A DNA stretch of 64,000 nt from Chloranthus sessilifolius (GCA_021018995.1 CM037593.1:8460088-8524087); one strand, 5' to 3'; counted from the stretch's first letter, positions 44,182 through 55,510 are shown. Notes: a model not told the origin generated them from the sequence alone. Translations and numbers: made by a program.

Positions 44182-46284
44182 ATGCCGAGACGAAAGGATC
44201 CATTTTGGGAGTATATGATGGACGAAGGAGGGAAGATTAGATGTGGATTTTGCCAAGAACAATTTGTGGGAACTATCACAAGAATGAAGATTCATCTATC
44301 AAAGTTAGTGCAAAGGGATGTGCGACCATGTCCAACGGTCCCTGATTCTGTTTGTAAAATGGCATTAAGAGCCGTTGGCGAGATGGACTCACGTAAAAAA
44401 ACAAAGATATCAAATTTTTTGAAGCCAACTGGGGGCAATTCTTCTCCCGGGTCAGCTGCAAGTTCAACGTGTGGTTTAGTGCCACTAGAAGCGCAACCGC
44501 TAAAGATGACATCTTTGATAAAAAACGAAGAAAAGGAGTTAGCTGACAATGCATTGGTCAAGTTTCTAATTGCATACAATCTTCCATTTAGTTTATTGAT
44601 GTCCGATGAATTCCGTGAAGCAATCGTAGCCATTGCAAATCATGGCCCCGGATATGTTCCTCCGAGTAGTGAAACTTTAAGAACGAAGCTATTACCATCA
44701 TTGAAGGAAGAAGTTGATGAGTATATAAAGGAGATAAAAAGATCATGGGCTCTTTCAGGGTGTACCTTAATGTTAGACTCATGGACCGATGGGCAAAAGA
44801 GGCTACATATTAATTTATTGGCATCTTCCCCTAAAGGGACGATTCTTTTAAAATCCGAATGCATGGCTAGAAAGGATAAAGATGACAACTATATTGCAAA
44901 TTTCATTTCCTCTGGAATTGAAGAAGTGGGACACGAAAACGTCGTGCAATTCATATCTGACAATGCTTCGTTTAGTAATTCAGCGGAGTTTGTTATTGAA
45001 GAAAGGTTTCCAAACATATTCAAGACTTCTTGTGCTGTACGTTGTTTGGATATCATCTTAAAAGAGATCGATAAACTACCCAATGTGGAGCCCGTTTTAG
45101 CTAGTGCACGGAAATTGGTGAAGTTCTTTTATAAATATCAACTCATTCTAGATTTGATGAGATCGCATACAAATGGTAGAGGATTGATAAGATCAGATGC
45201 AACTAGATTTGTTACTCAGTTCATGTGTTTGCATTCAATCGTCAAAGAAGAACAAGCACTACGATTTATGGTTGCTTCAAATGAATGGAGAGCTTTACCT
45301 CAAAGTAAAATGGATGAAGGGATTGAATTGATGAACATAATCCAAGGGGATGTATTTTGGGAAAATGGGAAAGAAATTTTATCCACTGTTGAACCCTTGG
45401 TTAAAGTGTTAAGGATGGTGGATTGTGATGGCTCCACTATGGGATATTTATATGGAAGTATAAATAGGGCAAAAGATGTAATTAAAGAAATTTATAAAGG
45501 TGAGAGTGAGAAATTTTTGCCTTATTGGGAAATCATTGATGAGCAGTGGAACCAAAATCTACATAGTTCTCTTCATGCTGTTGCGGCCTACCTAAATCCT
45601 CACTTGTTTTACGATAAACTCGTGAATTTGGATAAACAAGTGAAAGCAGGATTCGAGAAGATAAGAGAAAAGATGGTTCGATCTGATGAGATCATGGCTT
45701 TAACTAGAGAGCTCAAACTTTACCACCTAAGGGATCCATGTCTCTTTGGATCTATGGCAATTGAAGCTCTTCATGAAACACATCCAAGTGAGTTTTTGAA
45801 TTTATTTATTATTATAGTTAACAGAATTTTTATTAGCTTAGACTTCTTAATTGTCAAATGATGATTTATGTATTTGTATTCAGGAGTTTGGTGGGACATG
45901 TGGGGGGCGGAGTTCCCAATTTTACGAAAGTTGGCAATCAAATTGCTCAGCCAACCATGTAGAGCTTTTGCTTGTGAAAGAAATTGGAGCGCTTTTAAAG
46001 CAGCACACATGAAGAAGGGGAACAGGGTGAAACAAAAAAAATTACATGATTTGTTTCTTTTTCGAATGAATATGCGATTAATGAAGATAAGTGCAAGTAA
46101 GGACGTAAAAGATTCTGAGCCAATCAACCTCGATGATATTTTGGCATTCCCAAATGTACCGCTATCCAACGAGGACGATGACTTTGAAGATGATGCTTAC
46201 GCTTCTACTAATGAGTTGTCAGAGAATGCAGACTCGGACCATGATATGAGGTTTGGTGATGTTGATAATTTGATGAGTTCTTGA
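44182..46284 (+). CDS. hAT-family transposase (BED finger, DUF659, dimerisation domain)
   Basis: Exons 44182-45787 and 45884-46284 (GT-AG, phase 1) predict 668 residues, all open. N-terminal BED-type zinc finger (C21-x2-C24, then H and C). DUF659 core: LMLDSWTDG with Asp199 and FISDNAS with Asp260. C-terminal hAT dimerisation domain: WWDMWGAEFPILRKLAIKLL, CERNWSAF with Glu567, KKLHDLFLFRMNMRLM. In most relatives the segment after the second Asp reads CAAHC; here it is CAVRC with Arg287 in place of the conserved His, which may impair cutting. I chose the ATG at 44182 because MPRRKDPFWEYM fits the family start and a splice acceptor precedes it. It could be an autonomous hAT, an immobile copy, or a co-opted host gene. 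No TIRs were identified. Confidence 0.87.
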
Positions 46285-46497
46285 TGGTTGTAGTTATCTT
46301 TATATTTTGAAATTTGAACAATATCATGGTTTTTTAATTTGGTATGATGATCATAGGCCATGAACGTTCTTTTTGTCGACGCTGGGATGGTTGAGTTCGT
46401 CATTTTCTTTTCGCAGTTTTGTAAGATGGCCGATGGTCATGAATGATGTTACAGACTTACGGTTGTTGATTTATCAATGGTTATAGTCTTAGCATGC

Positions 46498-46667
46498 CAA
46501 GGATAAAAAATTTGGGTATTATTTCGGTTTCGGAGGGGACCGAAACCGAAATTTCGCCGAAATTTTGGGTCCCATACAAAAATGACCGAAATTTCGGTCC
46601 AAATTATCTTTTCGGTGCAGACTGAAACTGATAATTTCGGTCATTTCGGCCGAAATTTTGATCCTTG
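46498..46667. mobile_element. hAT MITE, CAWGGATCAAAAT family, copy 3
   Basis: 170 bp, 214 bp after the hAT transposase stop. Ends CAAGGATAAAAAATTTGGG and (reverse strand) CAAGGATCAAAATTTCGGCC. Perfect 8-bp duplication TAGCATGC (46490-46497 and 46668-46675). The interior is built of ACCGAAATTTCGG palindromes. Confidence 0.92.
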
Positions 46668-46675
46668 TAGCATGC

Positions 46676-47140
46676 ATATAATAACAGTCTATGGCGGTAT
46701 GATTTTTTTTTTTTAACCTTTTTTTTTCAATTTGTTATATTGCTGAATAATATGTTAAAAGCTTAGAAGAAATACTACTATGTTCAAAGCTCAAATAATG
46801 TGTTATATTTCATAAGTATCAAATAATAATCGGATTGGATGGCGAGGGATCCATTGGCCGATAATTATTGGTCCGATATGTATCTGAATCATCCGATAAT
46901 TAGAACCATGATCCAACCTCCATGGGAGAGAATCTCATCCGGAGAGCACATAACTTCTCCCCTAAACCTTGTTGGCAGCCACACTAACTTATAAGGAGAT
47001 GAGGGCCACTCTCCACCCATAAGAGCACATAACACACCAACACCTAATTCTAATCTAACCAGGAAGCACAATGGAAGGTTGACAATATTTCAACTTCAAT
47101 ATCGCAAGTTCGAGCCTAGCTTACAGGCCAAAAATATAAT
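46676..47140. other. Non-coding stretch with repeat fragments
   Basis: CCGATAATTATTGGTCCG at ~46857 suggests another TCGG-type MITE remnant. CAAGTTCGAGCC at ~47108 resembles a tRNA B box, without other SINE features. No gene. Confidence 0.5.
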
Positions 47141-47155
47141 ATATATATATATATA

Positions 47156-47512
47156 GGGAGTTAGGTCCGTCGTCCATGAGAGGACGGTCACTGTCCTCTA
47201 AGGTCCATGTGAATGCATATATGGCATCTAAAACACTCTTTGATTGTCACGTAGAGCACGGGTGGATGATTTAGATCAATTTAAAAAAAATAAGTTTTGA
47301 TTTTTTTTAAAAAAAAAGCATATGTCAATGTTTGACTAATTTCAATAGTCTATATTTCACGGTTAAAAAAAGACATAGTAGAGATGAGTTTTCAAAATTA
47401 TATTTTTCTAAAAATGATCTAAGCAATGCACCTGAGATCCATGTGGCATTGAAACAATGTTTTGGATGCCACATGGACCTCCACTTGGAACCTTGGAGGA
47501 CGGACACCTTTT

Positions 47513-47514
<2 letters not shown>
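47156..47514. mobile_element. TA-docked MITE with GGAGGACGGT hairpin ends, copy 2
   Basis: Starts right after (TA)n (47142-47154) with GAGAGGACGGTCACTGTCC and AAGGTCCATGTG, and ends GGATGCCACATGGACC...TTGGAGGACGGACACC at the next (TA)n. Confidence 0.75.

Positions 47515-47582
<68 letters not shown>
47515..47582. repeat. (TA)n microsatellite between two TA-docked MITEs
   Basis: About 33 TA units separating copies 2 and 3 of the same family. Confidence 0.95.
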
Positions 47583-47585
<3 letters not shown>

Positions 47586-47586
<1 letters not shown>

Positions 47587-47932
47587 AGAGCCGGTTAGGT
47601 CCTCCATTGGAGGACGGTCACCGTCCTCCAAGATCCACGTGGAGCACAAGTGGACAGTATAGATCAATATTAAAAAAAAAAAATCGAAAAAAACTTTTTA
47701 AACTCACAAGTCAAAGTTTGACGGGTTCCATTGGTTCACATTTCACGATTCAAAAAACAGACGGTAGAGATGAGTTTTCAATTTTTTTTTTTTCAAAGAT
47801 GATCTAAGCAATGCACCCAAACTCCACGTGGGATCGAAACAATATTTTGGGTGCCACGTGGAGCTCCACGTGAAAGCTTGGAGCACGGTGACCGTCCTCT
47901 CATGGAGGATGGAGGCCTTTTCCATATATAAA
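47586..47932. mobile_element. TA-docked MITE with GGAGGACGGT hairpin ends, copy 3
   Basis: Begins just after the TA tract with GGAGGACGGTCACCGTCC and CCACGTGGAGCAC. Ends GGGTGCCACGTGGAGC...GGTGACCGTCCTC and then TATATAAATA. Same orientation as copy 2; the interiors match (AAAGTTTGACGGGTT; AGAGATGAGTTTTCAA). Confidence 0.75.
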
Positions 47933-48030
47933 TAATATTTGACTTTTAATTTTAAAACTCGATTTTGAATTCATTTTTTTATAAAATTGATTCATACAAG
48001 AATACATGACCCTCTTGGCTGGAATTTACT

Positions 48031-48310
48031 TACCAAAGTAGTGTTTAAGTGTTTAAATGATCTTACACCATTAATGGTTTAAGATGTGAGTAATCTACAA
48101 TGTCAAAATGATATATTATAAATTGAAGTGCAGTGGGCTCAAAAATCACATTTTTGAGAGATTTAAACTATTTTATCTATGTATTCTAATGCCAACGGTT
48201 GTTCTTAACTTTAATGGTTGATATTAAACTTCTCCCACTGTGTGGTTCACATCTACTTATGGGCATGATTCATTGGTAGAAAAATATTCCAATGATGGAT
48301 TGCCACTTTG
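48031..48310. repeat. MITE of the TTTAAATGATCTTACACCA family, copy 4
   Basis: Starts GTGTTTAAGTGTTTAAATG with ATCTTACACCATTAATGG; the interior shares CACATTTTTGAGAGATT and CACATCTACTTATGGGCATG with copies 1-3. The right end is lost near 48310. Confidence 0.6.
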
Positions 48311-48694
48311 AAATGGCCATACCTGACCCGATGGATCACTCATATGTATATGCTTAACCCAACCTGACTAGACAAGATCCAACTCGACCCGGTTTAAAAT
48401 CTAGTAACCACCCCATTTCTCTTTACATTTTACTTAGGGCGTGTTCATTTCCAGGTAATCCCTTCTCCTGTAATATCCACTTTACCTGTATTAAAGTACA
48501 CTTTTTTTTTTGTAAAAAAGTACATAATTAGTGTAAAATGATTGTTCACTTCATCGTAAAAAGTGGGTATAAAATCGACTTTATGAGTTATTATTCATTT
48601 TGCATCGAAGTGAACGGCCTATGTAATATTGCACAGTGCACACTCCATAAAACTGTAACTTCACCCCAACTCCTCCAGTTGGCATACATTGATT

Positions 48695-48985
48695 ACCTTT
48701 GAATTAAACGAAAGAGATCATTTTTTGTGTCAATGTTCCACACAACAGATCTTGAGATCATGGATATTTTATCAAACAGTCAATTTTCTATTTCATGTGG
48801 TACACATCCCAAAAAGTGTCCTTAAAATCATGTGGCATATATCATGCTCAACCATGATTGAGGGTCACTTTTTGGGATGTGTGCCACATGGAATAAAAAA
48901 GTGATCGTCTGATGGTACGCTCATGATCTAAAGATTCATTGTGTGGAAAATTGGTACTAGAAACAATCTCCATCGTCAAATTACA
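48695..48985. repeat. Foldback MITE (GATCTTGAGATC family), copy 3
   Basis: Arms TTCCACACAACAGATCTTG/AGATCATGG and the inverse with GTCTGATGGTACGCTCATG. The centre carries ACACATCCCAAAAAGTG and its inverse CACTTTTTGGGATGTGTG. Confidence 0.8.
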
Positions 48986-48989
48986 AGGT

Positions 48990-49600
48990 GGTCAGTGGTG
49001 AGATTGCAATTTCATTGGCTATAAACAAAGGTATTCATTTACTTTTAATTGATATACTTTTAAGTACGAATATAGAGCGACCGTTGCAGATTTTACTTGC
49101 AACAAATGAAAATTACGAGTTATAATCTCGTAAGTAAAAAATATTGTAAGTAATATTTAAGGCACAAAACACAACAAATTACATCAAAATGAACAAGCAA
49201 AATTGTACTTTTTTATAGTAAAATGGGGTGATTACAAGTAGTATTCACATATTACAGTAAACTTAATGTGCCCTTAGTGGGATGCACATGTTACCCACAT
49301 GTGAGATAGGTGTGAAAGACAAGCAAAGATCTTTTAACACTTATTATTTTTTTGAGGATGCCATACGCCATAGACACCTCAGATGTAGTGCCCGTGTAAC
49401 AATGCACGTAAAGATAATCCGTTTTTGGCCCACCACACTGGGAGGAGACCTGCACACAGGGCAGAGCAGGTGTGGGGATACCCACGACCTATTGCTTCTA
49501 CAAGGGAAGAGGATACCTGATGAGCTATTGCTCAACCGGTACTTTATTTTCAATCGAAGGTTCTTTCTTCTCAACTCTGGTTCAACATGCACAAAAAATT
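48990..49600. other. Non-coding stretch
   Basis: A 110-codon frame at 49282-49614 has no recognisable domain, no splice support and ordinary composition; I treat it as chance. No other feature seen. Confidence 0.5.
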
Positions 49601-49604
49601 ATTG

Positions 49605-49790
49605 CTTGTTTTGAATTAGACGATAGAGATCATTTTTTGTCTCAAACTGTGACAAAATAAATCTTGAGATTATGTTCTCTCATCAGTTGTCAAATTTTGA
49701 TTCCACGTGTGGAATCAAAATCTCACCATATGGTGAGAGAACCAAAAGATTAGGACAAAAAATGATGTCCATCTTCATATTCCAAGCAGT
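49605..49790. repeat. Foldback MITE (GATCTTGAGATC family), copy 4, short
   Basis: A reduced copy with a perfect centre: TTTTGATTCCACGTGTGG pairs with GGAATCAAAATC, and ATGTTCTCTCATCAG with GGTGAGAGAACC. Confidence 0.7.
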
Positions 49791-49799
49791 CAACTTGTT

Positions 49800-51110
49800 A
49801 AGATCGTGAAGCGTATTTTTCATCATGTATATCATTTAATGCAAAGATCAATATGCTCAGATTTGTGATATAAAAAATTATATAAAAAATATTTCTATGA
49901 TGATTGTTTGATTGGTCAAACTCTTTTAAAATGGACTATGCTAAAGTTAATTTTTTAGAATATTTAAATCCATTTTTTTTTTCTTTTTTTGAGATGGAAT
50001 ATTTAAATCCATTTTGGAAGTACTTGATTGGCTAGTCAACTATTATAATTTTATGCAGGCTTCATTATATCATATCTAAGCATCATAGTCTTCGCATTAA
50101 ATAACATTAATATTAACAATTACCGTGACATATTTAGCATATGAGACTCATTTGATTTTTTTTTTTTAATGGGCCACTTAACTTATACTAACTCTTAAGG
50201 TTCCTCTCACATTCGGATGGCCAACGGGTCACGTTGGGCCAAAATTTTGGCTTCCCAATGGAAAAATGGCATATCGCTGACCCGACCCAATGGTGTCCAT
50301 GCCTCCGACCTGGCTCCCAACCTGACCCGACCTGACTCAACCCAATAAACCCTCCTATTTTTCATGTTTTTTTATATACTAGTAAAATTGCACATGCGTT
50401 GGACATGTTCCGTCTTATAGTTATTAAAAAAATTAATTTATATATATAATTTATCTATATCCTTTGTATGATTATTAATATGTGGCGGATCATCTAATCT
50501 ATCAAAATGTTTATATTCTAGTAGTTGTTACTATATTTTACATAGGGTTGTCACCGACTTGAGTCGATTTTATACCTGAGCTACCTGATAACAACCAAAG
50601 TTTTGTCACCGACACTGTCACATGGTATGATTAATCCAAAACAACACCCGTTTTAAGTTGATCAATGTAGACATGACTTTAAAAAAAATTTACTTTTTTG
50701 GCCTTCATTTGATGAATAAAAGATAAGGTGACCTCCAAACCAACTTAGTTTATTAATTTTGAGTACCTTGGACCAAATTTTCAATGTTGATTATTCATCC
50801 GATCATGTGCCCAATTTTTTTGTGTAGTACTTGATCGATCATTAGATTACAACTTTTAAATTAGACGACTCAAATTGTATTTTCACATGGTATAGTTTCC
50901 CAAAATATCAAACCTTTCTTTTAAACTATGTGCAAAAGCTAACTACTATGGTGCAAGTAATGACTCCCTCACCACGGCTCTCTCTCTCTCTTATAGGGTT
51001 CTTAGAGACGTTTCTTTTTGTAATAAGGTACCTTTATTTTCAACTCTAAGATTTTTCTTTTTAAACATTGCTAAAACCACTACACACTTTCAATTTGTTC
51101 AACGATTTTT
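49800..51110. other. AT-rich non-coding stretch with a GGGTCGGG-type repeat
   Basis: At 50211-50360 lies a GGGTCGGG-family repeat (GGCCAACGGGTCACGTTGGG ... CTGACCCGACCCAATGG). A 33-bp local duplication, AATATTTAAATCCATTTT, is at 49958-50015. Otherwise nothing identified. Confidence 0.55.
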
Positions 51111-51114
51111 CATC

Positions 51115-51385
51115 TCAATCTTCGATAGAATAGGTCTAGAAATCTTGGTCTCAGCATGAGACTCTCAGATTTTGATGGTATGCCTGTAATATCAAGATTC
51201 CTTATGTTTGAGTGTGATATAGGTCATGTGATTTTAAAGTTATATTTTAAATTAGTGCGCCATGTGAAATAAAATTATGATTGTTTACCGATATGCCCAT
51301 GATTTCAAGATCAACTTTTTAAAAGATTAGGATAAAAAATTATCTTCATCCTATGATTCAAAGCGATCAATGCATGGAGGTGAGA
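51115..51385. repeat. Foldback MITE (GATCTTGAGATC family), copy 5
   Basis: Degraded arms: TGGTATGCCTGTAATATCAAG against ATATGCCCATGATTTCAAG, with ATCTTCATCCTATGATTCAA at the right end. Confidence 0.6.
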
Positions 51386-51412
51386 TAAGGCCCTGTTCGA
51401 TAGAAATCTTTG

Positions 51413-51415
<3 letters not shown>

Positions 51416-51475
<60 letters not shown>
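51416..51475. repeat. (TA)n microsatellite
   Basis: About 30 TA units; a 169-bp tandem duplication begins directly after it. Confidence 0.95.
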
Positions 51476-51477
<2 letters not shown>

Positions 51478-51481
<4 letters not shown>

Positions 51482-51797
51482 ACTTTTGATGGGGTGATTT
51501 TAAAAGGAAATCATGAAAAGTTCCAAAAGTAAAATTTTCTTGAGAGTGTAATTTTTTCATTTTTCCTTCGTTTGCCACAAATAAAATCCAAGGGATTGGT
51601 CATTTTATGATACTGTTAAATTACCCTGGATATATATATTTATTTATTTTACTTTTGATGGGGTGATTTTAAAAGGAAATCATGAAAAGTTCCAAAAGTA
51701 AAATTTTCTTCAGAGTGCAATTTTTTCATTTTTCCTACGTTTGCCACAAATAAAATCCAAGGGATTGGTCATTTTATGATACTGTTAAACTACCCTA
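51478..51797. repeat. 169-bp tandem duplication
   Basis: Units start TTACTTTTGATGGGGTGATT at ~51480 and ~51649 and run through GGAAATCATGAAAAGTTCC to TACTGTTAAAYTACCCT, with about five differences in 150 bp. Recent. Confidence 0.92.
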
Positions 51798-51869
51798 AAA
51801 TCTGTAAATAGTCCTCAACCATCCAATTTGTGAGGTCATATTGGAGTCGAATCAAATGAGTGAAATTAG

Positions 51870-52105
51870 TTTTTATCTTAAGCTTCCACACGATTGATTT
51901 TGAGATAATGGGTATACCATCAAATGGTCAATTTTGAATTCCATGTGATGTAGATCCTGAAAAATTGACTCAAAAATAATTAATTTTTAGGATATGTGCA
52001 ATGTGAAAACACCATCTAAGTTGTTTGATTCGAAGGTTGAATCTAAAGATCTTTGGTGAAAAAGATTAGCATAAAACATGATCTCTATCATATGATTCAA
52101 CCAAA
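51870..52105. repeat. Foldback MITE (GATCTTGAGATC family), copy 6
   Basis: Left arm CTTCCACACGATTGATTTTGAG and GGTATACCATCAAATGGTC; the right arm is partly lost (GGTGAAAAAGATTAGCAT, ATCTCTATCATATGATTCAA). Confidence 0.6.
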
Positions 52106-52269
52106 TCAATCGTTGAATCAAATAATAGACTTTGACTGCACTGGATCATACGATAAAGATCGTGTTTCGTGCCACTTTTTTCAACATAGGATCTTCTAAT
52201 CATGAATTTCAAATCAGATGGCTTAATTTTTTGAGCATCAACAATTGATTGATATTTTACTGGCACAAT

Positions 52270-52560
52270 GTAGATCTTTTTCACCTCAATTTTTCACACA
52301 AAAGATCTTGAGTCGATAGTCATATCATCATAAGATCATTTTTTTATTTCAATTGACATAAATCCGAAAAAATTGACCAAAGAGTCAGGTGCCACACATC
52401 ACACGAAGAGATGAAGTTAGGGCCACTTTTTGAGAAGCGTGCTATGTAAAATAAGAAGTTATGATCTGATAGGAAGTCCATGGTCTCAAGATCTATTGGG
52501 AAAAAAATTGGAGTGAAAACCGATCTCTATCATCAAATAAAAAACTATCAAAGCAATTTA
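52270..52560. repeat. Foldback MITE (GATCTTGAGATC family), copy 7
   Basis: Arms TTTTTCACACAAAAGATCTTG and the inverse CCATGGTCTCAAGATC; the right end is GATCTCTATCATCAAAT. Confidence 0.65.
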
Positions 52561-52780
52561 ACATGTACAATCCGACTTTAGATAAAGAATATGGAGTTTT
52601 AAGAGGTGCAAATGTACAAATCCTTTTAAGATTTTAGCTTGCTTCCTGAGCTAAAAAAGTTTTCTACTAACTGGTACCTCTAAGCTTACAGATTTATTAA
52701 AAAGGTGGAGTGATTTTAGGAATTATTTATGATTCCGGATTCTTAGGTTAAATCTTTTTTTTTTTTTTCTCACTTAAAGG

Positions 52781-52846
52781 TCTAATTTTAAGCAAGAGAG
52801 ATCTTAGGAGATGTCTAATTTTAAGCAAGAGAGATCTTAGGAGATA
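52781..52846. repeat. 33-bp tandem duplication
   Basis: TCTAATTTTAAGCAAGAGAG, ATCTTAGGAGATG occurs twice back to back with no difference over the shared part. Confidence 0.9.
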
Positions 52847-52849
52847 TTA

Positions 52850-54070
52850 AATAACACAGTGGAGTGATTTTAGAAGATATTTATGAAATAAAGGAAAAAT
52901 TGAAGTTTCCTAATTTAATTAAAAATGTAGTTATGGAAAATTAGAAAATATAGGGTTACAAAAAAATTAGAACGTGACCATAGATAAAGTAGTGTAGGGG
53001 TATTTTGTTCCTAAAATATGAAAACACTAAAACTGATGAAAATAGGAATATATTATTTTAGCTTTTATATAATCGGATGATATGTTTCAATTTTGTCCAA
53101 AATTTTGATCCATATCTATGCATTTAGACATGAAAATCCGATGACTTAGGAGCTTCATCGGGAGATAGTACAGCAGCAAAGAGACGTTGAGGTTGTTATT
53201 GTAGCTAGAAGGAAAGGATGATCGAGTTTTGTCTTCAATGTATATAGAGAGAGAGAAAGAAGGGTAAATTTATTAATTAGTGGGTATTTATAAATGTATA
53301 ATTAGAAATAAATGTGGGGACTTAGTTTCCTAATTGACGAAAGAATTAGCGAGAGTTTCTTAATTGGCAGCGTTTTCAGTTGGACTCTAACTTATTCTGA
53401 TACGATAAATTGAAGAGTAGCTTAGACTAATTACAATAATAATAATTAGTAAGGATAATAATACTTCGGTTATTATTCTTACTAATAATAATTAGTAAGG
53501 ATAATAATACATCGGTTTGGGTGGATGAAGCCATGCCCTATTTTTGCCTAACCTAAACCAACCAACCCAAAGTTCCGGTCAGATGTCTGATGCCCAGCCC
53601 GACCTGACAGGTCAGTTAAGTCACCGACCCGTTAAATGTTGGATTCAGTCGACCCGACCCGTTAAATGAATTCTCTCCCTCTCTCTCTCTCGCTCGCTCG
53701 TTTTCTTTTCCAGGTAATTGTTATTTTTATTATTTTTGCAGTTGGTTTCTTTTAATTTGGTTGTTTTTTTATGGTGAATTTGCAATTCTCATTTTCCATA
53801 AATACCAGAATATGCGTTTTTTATTGGTTAGAATCTTTTACCCAAAGATTATTAGGGATTGTACCTTTTTATTGTTATTGTGTAATTTGATTTTACCTGA
53901 AGTTTATTAGAAAATTCCCATTTTTGTTTCAGATGTAAGGCAAAATTTATCAATTAACTATAGGAAAATTTCTCTACTGTGGTTATATTTTGGTGTTCTA
54001 TTGGGAGAAATTGTGTGTGTGTATTCCATTTGTCGTAGCCCAATTGATCGATAAAATGCCTCTGAGAAAA
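52850..54070. other. Non-coding stretch with short inverted and GGGTCGGG-like repeats
   Basis: At 53430-53510 ATTAGTAAGGATAATAATAC occurs twice directly and once inverted, making a small hairpin. At 53510-53670 there is a GACCCGACC-rich repeat, then a CT tract. No gene. Confidence 0.55.
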
Positions 54071-54099
54071 ACCTCATTTGATTTTTTGTTTTTGGTTTT

Positions 54100-54540
54100 T
54101 GGAAATCATTTATGGAAAATGGGTATATAGTTTCGAAGGAAGTGGAGTATTATTGGTTGCTTCCCCAAGGAGTGTAGCAGTGTTTTGGTGGAATTATCCA
54201 GCACGTCTATCTCAGTTTCCTGTTTTGGTATCGAGATCAGACTCTTGCCATTGGCTGTTTTTGTTGCAATTTGGAGGGGAAGAAACAGTCGTATCTTCAA
54301 AGGCAAGGCTAAAAGTGGCAGTGCCATCATCGATGAGGTTTATAGCTCTATAAAACTGTGGATTTCTGCATTTCACTTGGCAGTTGGCACACATCTCTCT
54401 AGGGTTCACCCCTCTCTAGGGGTTTTTGGACAAAAAAAAAACCTCAATAAAAGGTTCACAGTTGATCTAAGGGAGTTAAAAATGAACAGTGAATTGGTAA
54501 AGCCATATCTTTCCTTTCCCACCAGATGGCCTATGTAATA
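54100..54540 (+). mobile_element. L1-type LINE 3' fragment
   Basis: Plus-strand frame with LAVFVAIWRGRNSRIFKGKA, the W-x-x-W-RNSRIF motif found after zf-RVT in L1 ORF2 (compare LERNDRVF in copy 1), followed by SIKLWISAFH. Truncated on the left. Confidence 0.7.
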
Positions 54541-54960
54541 TCAATCGGGGAAGCTCTCCGCAAAGCACCTCTTAGAGCACACGTATTTCCCATGTCCCAC
54601 ATAGTCAGCAACTCAAGCCAGGACTGGGGAAACACCCAATAGATCCAAAACATCTTCAGAACCATAGAACAGATCTCCCTATCAACAACACAAGGAATAT
54701 ATTTGTGGTTAGCAAACACCAAGTCAGCCGATTCTCTGAGACACATGGATACCCCGAAACCTGCACGAAAGTAGTCCCATAATTGTAGAAAAAAAGGCAT
54801 TCTACAATCAAGTGTGCGATTGTTTCCTCCCCCTCCCTACAAAACACCAATATCTTAGGTGCCAACATACCCCTCTTACATGGCTGCGTGCAAGTTAGAA
54901 TTCTACCCGAAGCCACTTCCCAGGCAAAGAATTTTACTTTCATTGCAGTTTCAATTTTTC
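54541..54960 (-). mobile_element. L1-type LINE zf-RVT fragment, opposite orientation
   Basis: Minus-strand frame KVKFFAWEVASGRILTCTQ, CKRGMLAPKILVFCREGEE and TIAHLIVECLF: a zf-RVT domain with one Cys lost. It abuts the plus-strand fragment tail to tail at ~54540. Confidence 0.78.
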
Positions 54961-55299
54961 ACAAAGATGCCCACGGTTGATCAGTCACAGAGATTTGACA
55001 GTCAATTTACTTGATTTTTTCCAACGCCACATCCTTTTCTCTTGTTAAGTATCATCCACTTTCACACTACTTAGCTACTCTAAAAGTTCAAACAATCCCC
55101 TCTCCTCCTCCTTTCGATTCCAATAGTCCATTGATGGGGACATCAGATCCAAAGTATCATTTACCGCGTACCAAAGGCCCAAGAAAAAGCCCAAGGCGCT
55201 TCACACATTGTAGATCGGCGATTGAAGGAAGTGAATACGTGGGCGCAACACGTGAGAGAGAATACGCGCAAGGATGGGCCAAAGAATGTTAACGAAAGC

Positions 55300-55510
55300 A
55301 AAGAGGAAGAAAAGGTAGAAAATCGGCTCTCTGCCCAAACACGCTCAAGCGAGTTCTATTCTCGCTCGAGCGAGATCGGACAGAGAGTCCCCCAAAATAA
55401 TTAGGCAACACAGTTTGAACATTGCCAAGCGAGTTCCTTTCTCGCTCGACCGAGTTCGCAGATCCAGACTTGATCAAGCGAGTCTAGATTTCACGAGAGC
55501 GAGATCGCGC
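55300..55510. repeat. CTCGCTCGAGCGAG-type palindromic repeats
   Basis: Four copies of the dyad CGCTCNANCGAG about 45-60 bp apart. Such words occur in the non-coding parts of some plant LTR elements. No coding. Confidence 0.5.

Noticed and set aside
49282-49614. 110-codon plus-strand frame
   Set aside because: No recognisable domain, no splice sites, no codon or composition signal beyond chance, and overlapping frames on the other strand are of similar length.
54100-54960. Classical twin-priming inversion of one L1
   Set aside because: In twin priming the inverted segment is the 5' part and lies before the 3' segment; here it lies beyond the 3' segment.
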